Translations under genes and position numbers: made by a program | Notes under the pieces: model-generated | Told to the model about the DNA's origin: nothing | What the model saw: only the letters and a program-made list of their open reading frames with translations | The model's database searches: none | Shown here: positions 1 to 6,538 of the stretch, one piece after another | Position numbering within the stretch: position 1 is the stretch's first letter | Layout: each line of letters begins with the position of its first letter | Source of the DNA: Polyangiaceae bacterium | GTDB taxonomy: Bacteria; Myxococcota_A; Polyangia; Polyangiales; Polyangiaceae | Direction: 5' to 3' | Assembly (NCBI GenBank): GCA_023150915.1 | Contig: JAKLKA010000046.1 | Span: 1 to 45,311 of the forward strand | Length of the DNA: 45,311 nucleotides

Positions 1-87
1 GCAGATTCGAACCACCTCTGCCTTGTACTCCGCCTTGAATTGGCGACGCTTCTTCGTCGGGTCTTTGGACATTCTCGGTCGGGCCAT
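1..87 (-). CDS. IS3-family transposase OrfA, N-terminal 29 residues (partial)
   Basis: Translating the minus strand from ATG 87-85 gives 29 residues ending in RRQFKAEYKAEVVRIC. This is the usual opening of the IS3/IS911 OrfA helix-turn-helix protein, which binds the element's ends and is fused by frameshifting to the OrfB DDE catalytic part. A GGAAGGATGAGG stretch upstream supplies the ribosome binding site. The rest of orfA and all of orfB lie left of the window, so I cannot say whether the element is intact. Confidence 0.8.
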   Translation of the reverse strand, partial: MARPRMSKDPTKKRRQFKAEYKAEVVRIC

Positions 88-109
88 TTTGCCTCATCCT
101 TCCTGTCCA
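1..109 (-). mobile_element. End of an IS3-family insertion sequence (partial)
   Basis: Only one end of the element is in the window. Read on the minus strand it starts with TGGACAGG (109-102), a TG-initiated terminus of the kind seen in IS3-family inverted repeats, followed by a purine-rich ribosome binding site and the first codons of an OrfA-type transposase. The plus-strand tcmP reading frame becomes recognisable right after position 109, which is why I place the boundary there. The other terminus and the target duplication lie off the left edge. The exact boundary is inferred from this single end. Confidence 0.7.
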
Positions 110-970
110 AGAAATCGGGGGAGGGTCAAGTTCGGCGATTACGTCGACAGGATTCGTGAACACCTCGGACGCGATCCGGCGTTCGTTTTCGTAGACCCAA
201 CCGGGTGGAAGGGCGCAGCCATGCGCTTCATAGCGCCGCTCGTTCGAGGCCCCGGACCCCGAGATGTGCTCGTGAACGTCATGTACGACCTCCTGAACTG
301 GCAGAAGGATCGAGTCGCTGACCACGTCCGCGAACAGATGCGAGATTTCTTCTCAGTGGATCCGCCCACCGGGCAAGACGAGGACGAACTCTTCGAGTTC
401 TACCGACAGCAGTTGAAGTCCAAGTGCGGGCTCCAGCATGCAGCGGACGTTTCGGTCCCGCACCCGACGCATGACCGCTCCAAGTTCCACTTGGTTGTTG
501 GTGGCAAGAACCCCGCCGTGCTTCACGTCTTCAGGGAGGTCGAAAAGCAGATTCTCGGATCTGCGGCCGCCCAGATTCGGGATGAGGCAGTGCGGCGCGC
601 CGAAGAGGAGCGGACGAGACAACTCACGCTACTTGTTGCACCGGAAGAGGTGGATCGCCGGTACAAGGTCGTCCACGACAGGGACATCCAGCTTGCCGAG
701 GGCGATATTCTCAAACGCCTAAGTGCGGGCCCCGTCACATTCGGCGAGCTCTGGCCCGAGATACTTGAGAGGCGTCACCTGACGGAGCGTGACCTGGCCA
801 AACTTGTTGGGCTACTGCGAAAAGAACGCCGGTTGGTGATTACGGGGAAGGAACTCGGTCGAGCCGTTCGGGCAGAGCACCTGCTCGCGTTGCCGGGGGC
901 GCGGGCAGGAGTGCCTCGGAAGGCAGGCGTCAGCGAGAAGTCTGGCGCGGGCGCGCGCGGCCGGGCCTGA
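110..970 (+). pseudogene. tcmP: Three-Cys-motif partner protein TcmP, 5'-truncated by IS insertion
   Basis: The surviving 286 codons carry the central and C-terminal part of the TcmP family. They include FVFVDPTGWKG at about residues 25-35, then LVNVMYDLLNW and a FYRQQL stretch. The C-terminus adds a helical tail with a winged-helix-like segment (GDILKRLSAGPVTFGELW). TcmP proteins normally begin with about 100 or more further residues, including a DGFAGPG-like motif, and these are missing. The frame stays open leftwards through the IS end, but those codons are antisense to the transposase and are not TcmP. TcmP is normally encoded beside a three-Cys-motif (Gp37/Gp68-type) protein in mobile or defence-like loci; that partner is not visible here. 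The molecular function of TcmP is not settled. Probably inactive. Confidence 0.7.
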
Positions 971-1028
971 GGGACGGGTTGGGGAATGCAGCCCGCGTCT
1001 GCGAGAGTGGGGCTCACCGTCATCTCCT

Positions 1029-1574
1029 TCACCCCTTCGCCCTTTCGAATGGCTCGAGGAACCAGGTGATCTCGGTCGGCTCGGCACGGAGCACTGCGTA
1101 GACCTCGTTCGCGGGCATGAATCGGCGCTCCACTAGGTGCCCGGCAAGTTCGAGTACAGCCGGCCAGCGCTGCGTCACGAGCCGCCGCGTGGCCTCGTAC
1201 AGGCGGATGAAGTGCGCCACCCGCCTGCCGCGCGAACCCGCGGTAGATTGCCACGCATCTCTGATATCCAGTTCGCACCCGACGACCAGCACGTCCAAAG
1301 CGATTTGGTAGCTCTGCAGCAGGATACTCTCCGCGATGGGCCCAGCGAGACTGACGACCACGTCCTTCGTGCCGCGGGGATTGGAGGCGAGCATGACTAC
1401 CCCACCGTTGTGGCGAGTGACCGTCACGTCGCTGACCGGGATGTTGAGCTCGACCGCGGCGACCGCGTGCCCTGCCTCGTGGATGGCGACCATGTGGAGT
1501 TCCAGCCCTGCCGGCGGAAGGACCACGGCGAGGTCGAGCGTGTCGGCGAGCGAATGCAGCAGGCGTGTGGTCAT
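1029..1574 (-). CDS. Stand-alone M41-like zinc metalloprotease
   Basis: A 181-residue protein with a zinc-protease HEAGH motif at residues 32-36. A LAGPIAE segment follows (about 76-82), then ELDIRDA (101-107), whose Asp could be the third zinc ligand as in the FtsH/M41 peptidase domain. No AAA+ ATPase domain or membrane segment is present, so this is a protease domain alone. The start at 1574 is chosen because ATG overlaps the stop of the upstream gene (ATGA, 1574-1571) and is preceded by GGGAG. It is the last gene of a four-gene overlapping operon on a mobile island. The substrate is unknown; small proteins of this kind could cleave a repressor or a cell target, which is inference. It ends 58 bases from the convergent tcmP remnant. 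Confidence 0.75.
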   Translation of the reverse strand: MTTRLLHSLADTLDLAVVLPPAGLELHMVAIHEAGHAVAAVELNIPVSDVTVTRHNGGVVMLASNPRGTKDVVVSLAGPIAESILLQSYQIALDVLVVGCELDIRDAWQSTAGSRGRRVAHFIRLYEATRRLVTQRWPAVLELAGHLVERRFMPANEVYAVLRAEPTEITWFLEPFERAKG

Positions 1575-1894
1575 GGCGTCTCCCGTCTGGGTTGCAGCAA
1601 CCCACACCCCCCGCGGCGTTGGCGCTCCGCGACCAGGTGTCTTTCGTTCCAGGAGTGCCTTCCGACGAGCCTGAAGAACGAAATCTGGGCGAGGTCAAAT
1701 GACGTCGTGTCGCCCCGCCCCCAGAGCGCGAGCGTTACCGTGCGGCGACGGACCGCAAGGACTCGCCCGAGCTTCGGGCAGGCTCTGTGGCGGAAGAACA
1801 GCCCCACTTCTGCACCCTCGACGAGCTCGGCCGGGGGCAGGCGTGTGGGCTCGAGGAGCCTCCGCTCGCCTGGGGAATTCGGACTGGGCCTCAT
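1571..1894 (-). CDS. Small basic protein, possible SH3-like barrel, island operon
   Basis: A 107-residue protein of unrecognised family. The middle (about residues 26-73) is rich in beta-forming residues, GAEVGLFFRHRACPKLGRVL then RRRTVTLALWGRG, a pattern that could fold as a small SH3-like barrel. The C-terminus is Arg-rich. It starts with ATG inside an ATGA overlap with the stop of the 67-residue gene upstream, has a strong GGGGAGG ribosome binding site, and ends in a second ATGA overlap with the M41-like protease gene. The four genes are therefore almost certainly co-transcribed and translationally coupled. The barrel is a guess from sequence pattern; function is unknown. Confidence 0.6.
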   Translation of the reverse strand: MRPSPNSPGERRLLEPTRLPPAELVEGAEVGLFFRHRACPKLGRVLAVRRRTVTLALWGRGDTTSFDLAQISFFRLVGRHSWNERHLVAERQRRGGCGLLQPRRETP

Positions 1895-2094
1895 CCGCCA
1901 CCTCCCCTCGGCGACCGCGCCGCTGGTGTCGGTCTTCCATCTGGCTTCGGCCGCAGCACGCCGAGGGTGATCAGCCGAGCGCGCAGGGCCTGCCCACTCA
2001 GCCCGTACGTCCTGACCAGCGCCTCACGCTCACGCCAGGCGGCAGCTATCTGAGCCCCGAGGCGGGACGTGGACCGAGTGCTGCGTCGGGTCAT
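1891..2094 (-). CDS. 67-residue possible helix-turn-helix protein, island operon
   Basis: A short Arg-rich protein whose central part, REREALVRTYGLSGQALRAR, looks like the helices of a homeodomain-like HTH. The C-terminus is Gly/Pro/Arg-rich and probably disordered. The start ATG at 2094 overlaps the stop of the preceding gene (ATGA) and has GGAGG six bases upstream; the stop overlaps the next gene in the same way. No known family is recognised. A regulator of the operon is plausible for a small HTH protein in this position, but that is inference. Confidence 0.6.
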   Translation of the reverse strand: MTRRSTRSTSRLGAQIAAAWREREALVRTYGLSGQALRARLITLGVLRPKPDGRPTPAARSPRGGGG

Positions 2095-2327
2095 CGAGCA
2101 CCTCCGCGCCGAGCGCGTTCAGCTCCGAGGTTGACGGTCTCCACCCTTGCCCGCCTGCGCGCCTCCAAGTCGTGGGCGAGCTGGGCGACCTCGCCCCACC
2201 TGGACGCCGCCTTGGCCGTCTCCAGCGCCGCCAGGAGCGCCTTCTCGACAGCGTCTGCGGGCAGCGTGGAGGCGAGCTCGGTGGCCTTCGCCTTGAGCGC
2301 CTCTGTGAGCGCCGAGTCCCAGAGCAC
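2091..2327 (-). CDS. 78-residue helical protein, first gene of island operon
   Basis: The frame contains an Ala/Leu/Glu-rich, almost wholly helical protein (EALKAKATELAST, then EKALLAALETAKAASRWGEV) with an Arg-rich tail. The frame is open upstream to 2687, but that part reads through the tRNA fragment and has no ATG. The most credible start is the GTG at 2327, which has GAGG five bases upstream. It ends in an ATGA overlap with the next gene. Family and function are unrecognised; the start remains uncertain because only non-ATG codons are available. Confidence 0.5.
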   Translation of the reverse strand: MLWDSALTEALKAKATELASTLPADAVEKALLAALETAKAASRWGEVAQLAHDLEARRRARVETVNLGAERARRGGAR

Positions 2328-2431
2328 GCGAGCCTCAGGGGCGATGGTGGTCAGGCGCGGCTCATCGCCCCCGCATCGCCCCGCAGAGGTCTCTCTTCGC
2401 CTCTCTTCGTCGATCTTTGGCGACCAGGTTC

Positions 2432-2443
2432 CGCAAGCTTGCG
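2432..2443. repeat. 12-base perfect palindrome beside the tRNA fragment
   Basis: CGCAAGCTTGCG is a perfect 12-base palindrome that extends imperfectly into flanking TTC and AAA. It lies 24 bases left of the tRNA-Arg fragment and about 105 bases upstream of the first island operon gene. An operator for that operon or an integrase/excisionase arm site would both fit; neither can be shown here. Confidence 0.4.
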
Positions 2444-2466
2444 AAACTTCTAGAGCGTCGTGCGAA

Positions 2467-2508
2467 TTCCTAAACCGTGGGTCGTACGTTCGAATCGTAT
2501 CGGGGGCG
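2467..2508 (+). other. 3' fragment of tRNA-Arg(CCU), putative island attachment site
   Basis: The stretch matches a tRNA 3' half element by element. The anticodon loop is TTCCTAA (2467-2473, anticodon CCT), followed by the 3' anticodon strand ACCGT, a 5-base variable loop GGGTC, and the T stem GTACG/CGTAT around the invariant loop TTCGAAT (2489-2495). It ends with the acceptor strand CGGGGGC and a discriminator G at 2508. The sequence to the left does not supply a matching anticodon-stem or acceptor 5' strand (GCCCCCG), so no functional tRNA exists. Such fragments are what tRNA-targeting integrases leave at the far end of an element. Given the plus-strand orientation, the complete tRNA gene would lie beyond the left edge. 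Confidence 0.75.
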
Positions 2509-2514
2509 CTGATC

Positions 2515-2757
2515 TCACGCGGCTCGGCCGCCGCGACTCGCTCGCTTCGGCAGGGCGGCTTCGAGCGCCAGGAGCGCCCGGAGCGCCTCGTTGACGGACT
2601 TCGAATCGGGGAATCGGCCGGCCAAGTCGGCGTCCAGCGCTCGGAGCAGAGCGCTGGCCTTGCGCGCGCGAGCCGCGAGACGTCCACGCGTTGCGCGCGA
2701 CCAATCGTATCGGTCGAGGTGACCCTCTGGGAGCCGACGAGAACTAGCCTGCTTCAT
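2515..2757 (-). CDS. BrnA-like antitoxin
   Basis: An 80-residue basic protein. The segment LDRYDWSRATRGRLAARA (about residues 13-30) resembles the YD(F/W)SKATRG opening of BrnA-type antitoxins. The later FPDSKSVNEALRALLAL is typical of the C-terminal ribbon-helix-helix part, which represses the operon and binds the toxin. The ATG at 2757 has GGAGGAAG just upstream and overlaps by 14 bases the end of the BrnT fragment, the standard toxin-first order of this family. Its partner has lost its N-terminal half, so it may now be an orphan antitoxin. Antitoxin assignment rests on motif and neighbour. Confidence 0.6.
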   Translation of the reverse strand: MKQASSRRLPEGHLDRYDWSRATRGRLAARARKASALLRALDADLAGRFPDSKSVNEALRALLALEAALPKRASRGGRAA

Positions 2758-2887
2758 ACTTCCTCCGCTGGGCCGCCGAGGCTCGCCGCGCGCTGATGAT
2801 GCGCGTCCGCCCTCCACGAATGCTTTCGATGTGTACCACGAACAGTACCTGGAACAGGGCTGACATGCCGATGGTGATATGGCGTTC
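2744..2887 (-). pseudogene. BrnT toxin, C-terminal fragment
   Basis: The last 47 codons read ERHITIGMSALF, FVVHIE and RTRIISARRASAAQRRKYE, the unmistakable C-terminal half of the BrnT RNase toxin (usual length about 90-100 residues). The N-terminal half, with the WDxxKxxxNxxKHG-type opening, is not found upstream in any frame. Upstream of the fragment the minus strand runs into the opposite strand of the pYEATS-like gene. The break therefore lies near 2887 and coincides with the start of that plus-strand gene, which points to a recombination junction. Only a 40-residue peptide could still be made from the internal ATG, so it is probably inactive. Confidence 0.65.
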
Positions 2888-3163
2888 TGGGTGAAGCAAG
2901 TCCGGTGCTTCGAGAGCTCGGGGGAGCTGCTGGTCGAGTCCACGAACACCAACCGACCTCTCACCGGCACGGTGACGTTTCACCTGCACCCCACCTTCCG
3001 AGAGAGCACCGCCGTGCGGCACGTAGTAGAGGGGCGCGCGACGCTCGAGCTCCTCGCCTGGGGGGCGTTCACCGTCGGCGTCGAAACCGACGACGGCAAG
3101 ACCCGGCTGGAGCTCAACCTTGCGGGGGTGCCGGGCGCACCCGCAGACTTCGCGGCGAGGTAG
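2879..3163 (+). CDS. pYEATS-like domain protein, possibly 5'-truncated
   Basis: A 94-residue frame dominated by one small beta-rich domain. VTFHLHPTF sits at about residues 32-40, followed by LLAWGAFTVGVETDDGKTRL (58-77) and a LELNL strand. The LHPTF and WGAFTVG pattern resembles the prokaryotic YEATS (pYEATS) domain. As I recall it, that domain sits at one end of larger, conflict-associated proteins. Here it is alone, has no good ribosome binding site, and its first codons overlap the truncated BrnT on the other strand. I therefore suspect it is the C-terminal piece of a larger gene cut at the same junction. A genuine small protein is the alternative. Family call is from memory of the motif. 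Confidence 0.5.
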   Translation: MAFWVKQVRCFESSGELLVESTNTNRPLTGTVTFHLHPTFRESTAVRHVVEGRATLELLAWGAFTVGVETDDGKTRLELNLAGVPGAPADFAAR

Positions 3164-3218
3164 CGGCCCCTCGAGCCAGGCCAACACCACGCTCGGGGCG
3201 GACGCTGTGCGTCTGGCT

Positions 3219-4187
3219 TCAGCGCTGGCTCGCGTGATTCGAGCGCGCACCGGCTGCCCCTGCGCCCGGCTCGCAGTAGGTCGCGAAGCGCTCGACCAAG
3301 AAGTCCCGGAAGGCCGTGACCTTGGCGGGCAGGTGGCGTGACGACGGATAGACCAGGTGAAGTGCGCCCAGATCGCCGGCATGGGCGCCGAGCACGTGCA
3401 CCAGCTTGCCCTCGGCAATGTCGCGCGCGGCGGACGGCGCGGGCAAGAGACCCAGGCCCGCCCCTGCGACCAGCGCGGCGCGCACGAAGGTGAAGTCGTC
3501 GCACGCGATGCGACCGCGCACGTCGAGGGTCGCCTTCCGCGACCCGCTGTGGAGCACCCACCGCGCTCGCCCGCGGTTCGGGCGGAACAGCACCAGCTCG
3601 TGCTCGGGCACGGCGGCGAGGGTGCGAGGAACGCCACGACGGGCCAGGTAGTCCGGTGAAGCGCAGAGCCATGCGTGCACCGCGCCGAGTCGGCGCGAGA
3701 TCAACGACGAGTCGCGGAGGACACCAGCGCGCACCGCCAGGTCGACGCCTTCGGCGACGAGATCGACCAGGCGCTGAGTGATCAACAGCTCGACGTCCAC
3801 CTCGGGGTGCGTTCGGGTGAAGTCACCAATCACGTCGGCGATGAAGGTGGCGGCGATGTCGGCAGGCGCGGTGACGCGCAAGCGCCCCCGCGGAACCGAC
3901 TCACTCGCTTCCACGTCGCGAACCGCGTCGCGCAGCACCAGCAACGCCGGTGCGACGCGTTGGTGAAGCTCGGCACCCTCTTCGGTGACCCGCACCGAGC
4001 GGGTGGTGCGGTGCAAGAGCCGCACGCTCATGCTCGCCTCCAGGCGCTGGACCGCGCGGCTCAAGGTCGAGGTCGGCACGCCCAGCTCGCGGGCCGCAGC
4101 CGCAAAGGATCCAAGCTCGATCACCCGCGCCAGGGCGAAGAGGTCGTCCAGGGCGGGGCCGACGGCGGCACGAGAAATCGCTGCCAT
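3219..4187 (-). CDS. LysR-family transcriptional regulator
   Basis: A 322-residue protein of normal LysR length. An N-terminal winged HTH (about residues 14-73) contains GSFAAAARELGVPTSTLSRA and LEASMSVRLLHRTTRSVRVT. A substrate-binding domain (about 100-300) follows, opening with GRLRVTAPADIAATF. The pattern is closest to the large subgroup in which the effector is usually unknown. It is transcribed away from the YceI lipoprotein gene across a 107-base gap that holds TTGC/GCAA half-sites, so self-repression and control of yceI are likely by family precedent. The C-terminal 20 residues are Ala/Gly-rich and probably disordered. Confidence 0.9.
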   Translation of the reverse strand: MAAISRAAVGPALDDLFALARVIELGSFAAAARELGVPTSTLSRAVQRLEASMSVRLLHRTTRSVRVTEEGAELHQRVAPALLVLRDAVRDVEASESVPRGRLRVTAPADIAATFIADVIGDFTRTHPEVDVELLITQRLVDLVAEGVDLAVRAGVLRDSSLISRRLGAVHAWLCASPDYLARRGVPRTLAAVPEHELVLFRPNRGRARWVLHSGSRKATLDVRGRIACDDFTFVRAALVAGAGLGLLPAPSAARDIAEGKLVHVLGAHAGDLGALHLVYPSSRHLPAKVTAFRDFLVERFATYCEPGAGAAGARSNHASQR

Positions 4188-4222
4188 TGCAACGATTATG
4201 CCCCATTATTGCGTTCGCGCAA
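4187..4222. promoter_or_regulatory. Candidate LysR operator between lysR and yceI
   Basis: The divergent gap contains TTGCAA (4187-4192), overlapping the regulator's start, and the perfect inverted repeat TTGCGTTCGCGCAA (4209-4222: 5-base arms, TTCG loop). Repeated TTGC/GCAA half-sites next to a LysR start suggest an autoregulatory operator. As RNA, the second repeat would be a UUCG-capped hairpin, an alternative explanation. Confidence 0.4.
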
Positions 4223-4294
4223 CAGTGATTTACCGGCGCGCCGGCTACCCCGAGCCGCCGCCCGGGCGCATGGTTCGGGCAACAAGGAGCAACC

Positions 4295-4939
4295 ATGACA
4301 TCGATGCGAACCGCCCTGGGCCTGACACTCGGACTCTCGCTGCTCGCGGCCGTCGGCTGCGAGGACCCGGCCAAGAACAAGCCCAAGGCCGAGGTGGCCG
4401 CGCCCATGACCGCGGCGGCGCCTGCGGCCGGCGCCGAGACGCTGCGCTTCAGCGCTGCGGACTCGAAGCTTCAGTTCGTCGGGGCCAAGGTCACGGGCCA
4501 GCACGAGGGGTCGTTTGGAACCTTCACCGGCACGGTGAGCTTGGTCGGCGGTGACGCGACCAAGAGTCAGGTGACGGTCGAGATCGACGCCGCGTCGATC
4601 ACCTCGGACAACCCCAAGCTGACGGGGCACCTGAAGAACGCCGACTTCTTCGACGTCGAGAAGTTCCCCAAGGCGCGCTTCGAGTCGACCGGCATCAAGG
4701 CGGGCGGCGAAAAAGGGGCGACCCACACCGTGACGGGCAACCTGGAGATCCGCGGGCAGAAGAAGAGCATCACCTTCCCGGCCAACATCAAGCTCGAATC
4801 GGGCAAGGCATCGGTAGATGCCGAGTTCTCGATCAACCGCAAAGACTTCGGGCTGAACTACCCGGGCAAGGTCGACGATCTGATCCGCGACGACGTGGTG
4901 ATCAAGCTGAGCATCCGCGCTGCACAGCGGCCCAGCTGA
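4295..4939 (+). CDS. YceI-family lipoprotein
   Basis: A 214-residue protein. The signal peptide ends in a lipobox (LLAAVGC, Cys22), followed by an Ala/Pro linker. A YceI beta-barrel domain (about 48-210) has the usual phrases SKLQFVGAKV, GSFGTFTGTV, HLKNADFFDVEKFPKARFES, GNLEIRGQKKSITFP and FSINRKDFGLNY. YceI proteins bind long isoprenoid or amphiphilic lipids in a hydrophobic barrel; most are periplasmic, whereas this one should be membrane-anchored. The ATG at 4295 has AAGGAG upstream. It is divergent from a LysR gene that probably controls it and convergent with the next gene, ten bases apart. Confidence 0.92.
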   Translation: MTSMRTALGLTLGLSLLAAVGCEDPAKNKPKAEVAAPMTAAAPAAGAETLRFSAADSKLQFVGAKVTGQHEGSFGTFTGTVSLVGGDATKSQVTVEIDAASITSDNPKLTGHLKNADFFDVEKFPKARFESTGIKAGGEKGATHTVTGNLEIRGQKKSITFPANIKLESGKASVDAEFSINRKDFGLNYPGKVDDLIRDDVVIKLSIRAAQRPS

Positions 4940-4949
4940 AGCTCGAAAC

Positions 4950-5870
4950 TCAACGGTATTCGGCCGCAAGCTTCATCTCGAGCACGCCGCTGCCGTTCAC
5001 CCTGCGCTGAGGTTTGTCTCCCGGCGCCGAGATGCTGACCTGCCCGCCCATGGCCAGCTCCAACGGCCAACCGCTCTGGACGGCGATCAGCACCGCGCCT
5101 TTGGAGCGAATGGTGGTGACGGAGCCCTGCCGCTCGTCGGTGATGGTCATGGTGAAATCGAACCGTCCGACCTTCTTGCCCGCCCGCTCTTCGGCGCCGG
5201 CAAAGGTGAACTCGACGTCGCCGTAGCTCTTGCCTCCGCCAAACATGTCCGCCAGCGCCTCTTTCGCCGGCGTGAACTTCTCACCCGGGGCGAGCGGGCG
5301 GTTCGGCACGAAGCTGGCAAACTGCGGCGGCTTGCCGAAGTCTTTGTTGTCTTTGGCCAGCGCCTCGCCCTCGAATTCGCTCACGGGCTTTCCACCTTCG
5401 TCGCTGTAGACCACCCTGCCCTGCACCAAGGCGATCACGTACGTCTTGCCGGTGAGTGGGCTCGGGACCCGCTGCTCGCGCTCGCCCTTCTTCGAGACCT
5501 CGACCAGCTCTTCGTAGCGCACCTTCTTCTTGGTGACGGCGCGGCCGTCGTTCGCGAGCACCGTGGTGTGGCGCACCATGCGCTTGCCTTCGCCGCTCTT
5601 CTCGGTCGCGATCACCTTCTTCCCCTCGGTCATGGTGATGTCGAGCCCGAGCACGAAGCTCTCGCGGTCGGTGCGCTGACTGCCCGGGCCCGGAAGCACG
5701 AAGGCGAAGCGGGTCTTGCCGTCTGCCGAGGGTTCGGCGCCCAGCCCCGGGGCGGCGGCCGAAGGGGCCGGCGCCGGCGGCTCGGCGCTTGGGCCGGGGG
5801 CCGCGCTGGAAGGGGGGCCTTTCGCCGCACACGCGGCGGCCAGAGCGGCGATCACCAGGCAAGCACGCAT
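4950..5870 (-). CDS. Hypothetical lipoprotein
   Basis: A 306-residue protein. Starting at ATG 5870 gives a short signal peptide with a lipobox-like ALAAAC (Cys14), then a Pro/Ala/Ser-rich linker of about 35 residues. A soluble domain follows in which beta strands alternate with charged turns (SFVLGLDITMTEGKKVI, VGRFDFTMTITDERQG, WPLELAMGGQVSIS). No family is recognised; the overall look is of an envelope lipoprotein that binds a polymer or lipid, which I cannot support further. The open frame continues upstream, but that region is Ser/Arg-rich antisense of the plus-strand gene at 5941. Confidence 0.7.
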   Translation of the reverse strand: MRACLVIAALAAACAAKGPPSSAAPGPSAEPPAPAPSAAAPGLGAEPSADGKTRFAFVLPGPGSQRTDRESFVLGLDITMTEGKKVIATEKSGEGKRMVRHTTVLANDGRAVTKKKVRYEELVEVSKKGEREQRVPSPLTGKTYVIALVQGRVVYSDEGGKPVSEFEGEALAKDNKDFGKPPQFASFVPNRPLAPGEKFTPAKEALADMFGGGKSYGDVEFTFAGAEERAGKKVGRFDFTMTITDERQGSVTTIRSKGAVLIAVQSGWPLELAMGGQVSISAPGDKPQRRVNGSGVLEMKLAAEYR

Positions 5871-5940
5871 CGCCCGGAAGGCTAGCCCCGCGGCGCCCGG
5901 GTTGAAAGCCGGGCATGGGCCGTGGCATGCCTCGGGCAAC

Positions 5941-6504
5941 GTGACCGACGAGGACGAAAAGGCCGAGCTCGCCCGGCAGGGCATGCGGGCAGCGGAGCTG
6001 ATCGAGCCGGGCAAGCTCGGCGAAGCGGTCAAGGAGTCGGTGGCCGAGGGCGCCGGAACCATGGCGCTTCGCACCGTCGCGGCGCTGGGCCGCCTGCGCG
6101 GCAAAGCGCGCTCCCCCGCGCGGGCGCGGGCAGCCGCCGCGGTCGACATCAGCTTCCGCGACTTCGACGCCCACGACGCGGCGTCGTTCGAACAGCGAGT
6201 GCGGCAGGCCGCAGCGCAGAAGGCGGAAGAAGAGGACGAGTCGAGGCGCATGGACCTCTCGGTCTTGCGGCGCTCGTTCCCGGAAGAGTCGCGCGAGCTG
6301 GCACTTCTGATCTTCAACTGCGTCGACCTGCTCGAAGATCTCTCGGATGACGCCGAAGGCGACCCGCCCAGCCTGGCCGAGCTCGAGAAAAAGGAGCAGC
6401 TGCTGGGACGGATCGCGGCGCTCTTGGCCCCGCGTTCGGCCGAGGCGCTCACCAGCTTCGTGGAGCACGTGGTGAAGATCAGCCGGGTCTATCGCCAAGG
6501 GTAG
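5941..6504 (+). CDS. Hypothetical cytoplasmic helical protein
   Basis: About 187 residues if it starts at GTG 5941, which gives the acidic opening TDEDEKAELARQGMRAAE. An ATG at 5983 is the alternative. The protein is helical and charged, with no signal peptide or membrane segment. A central SFRDFDAHDAASFEQRV leads into an acidic, probably coiled region (QKAEEEDESRR) and a leucine-rich C-terminal helix bundle. No family is recognised. The frame is open as far back as 5716, but that part overlaps the signal peptide of the divergent lipoprotein and has shadow-like composition. It ends 34 bases before the convergent DUF4139 gene. Confidence 0.6.
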   Translation: MTDEDEKAELARQGMRAAELIEPGKLGEAVKESVAEGAGTMALRTVAALGRLRGKARSPARARAAAAVDISFRDFDAHDAASFEQRVRQAAAQKAEEEDESRRMDLSVLRRSFPEESRELALLIFNCVDLLEDLSDDAEGDPPSLAELEKKEQLLGRIAALLAPRSAEALTSFVEHVVKISRVYRQG

Positions 6505-6538
6505 CGGCGGTCACCCCGCGGCTCGGCGAACGCACCGC

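Noticed and set aside
23-109. N-terminal extension of the tcmP frame
   Set aside because: These codons are the antisense of the IS3 OrfA start and have no similarity to TcmP.
2420-2508. A complete tRNA gene
   Set aside because: The left part has a weak D-arm-like stretch, but the anticodon stem and acceptor stem 5' strands do not pair with the 3' half, so only a fragment is supported.
2328-2687. Longer N-terminus of the first island operon gene
   Set aside because: The frame reads through the tRNA fragment, yielding the artefactual peptide DTIRTYDPRFRN, and has no ribosome binding site.
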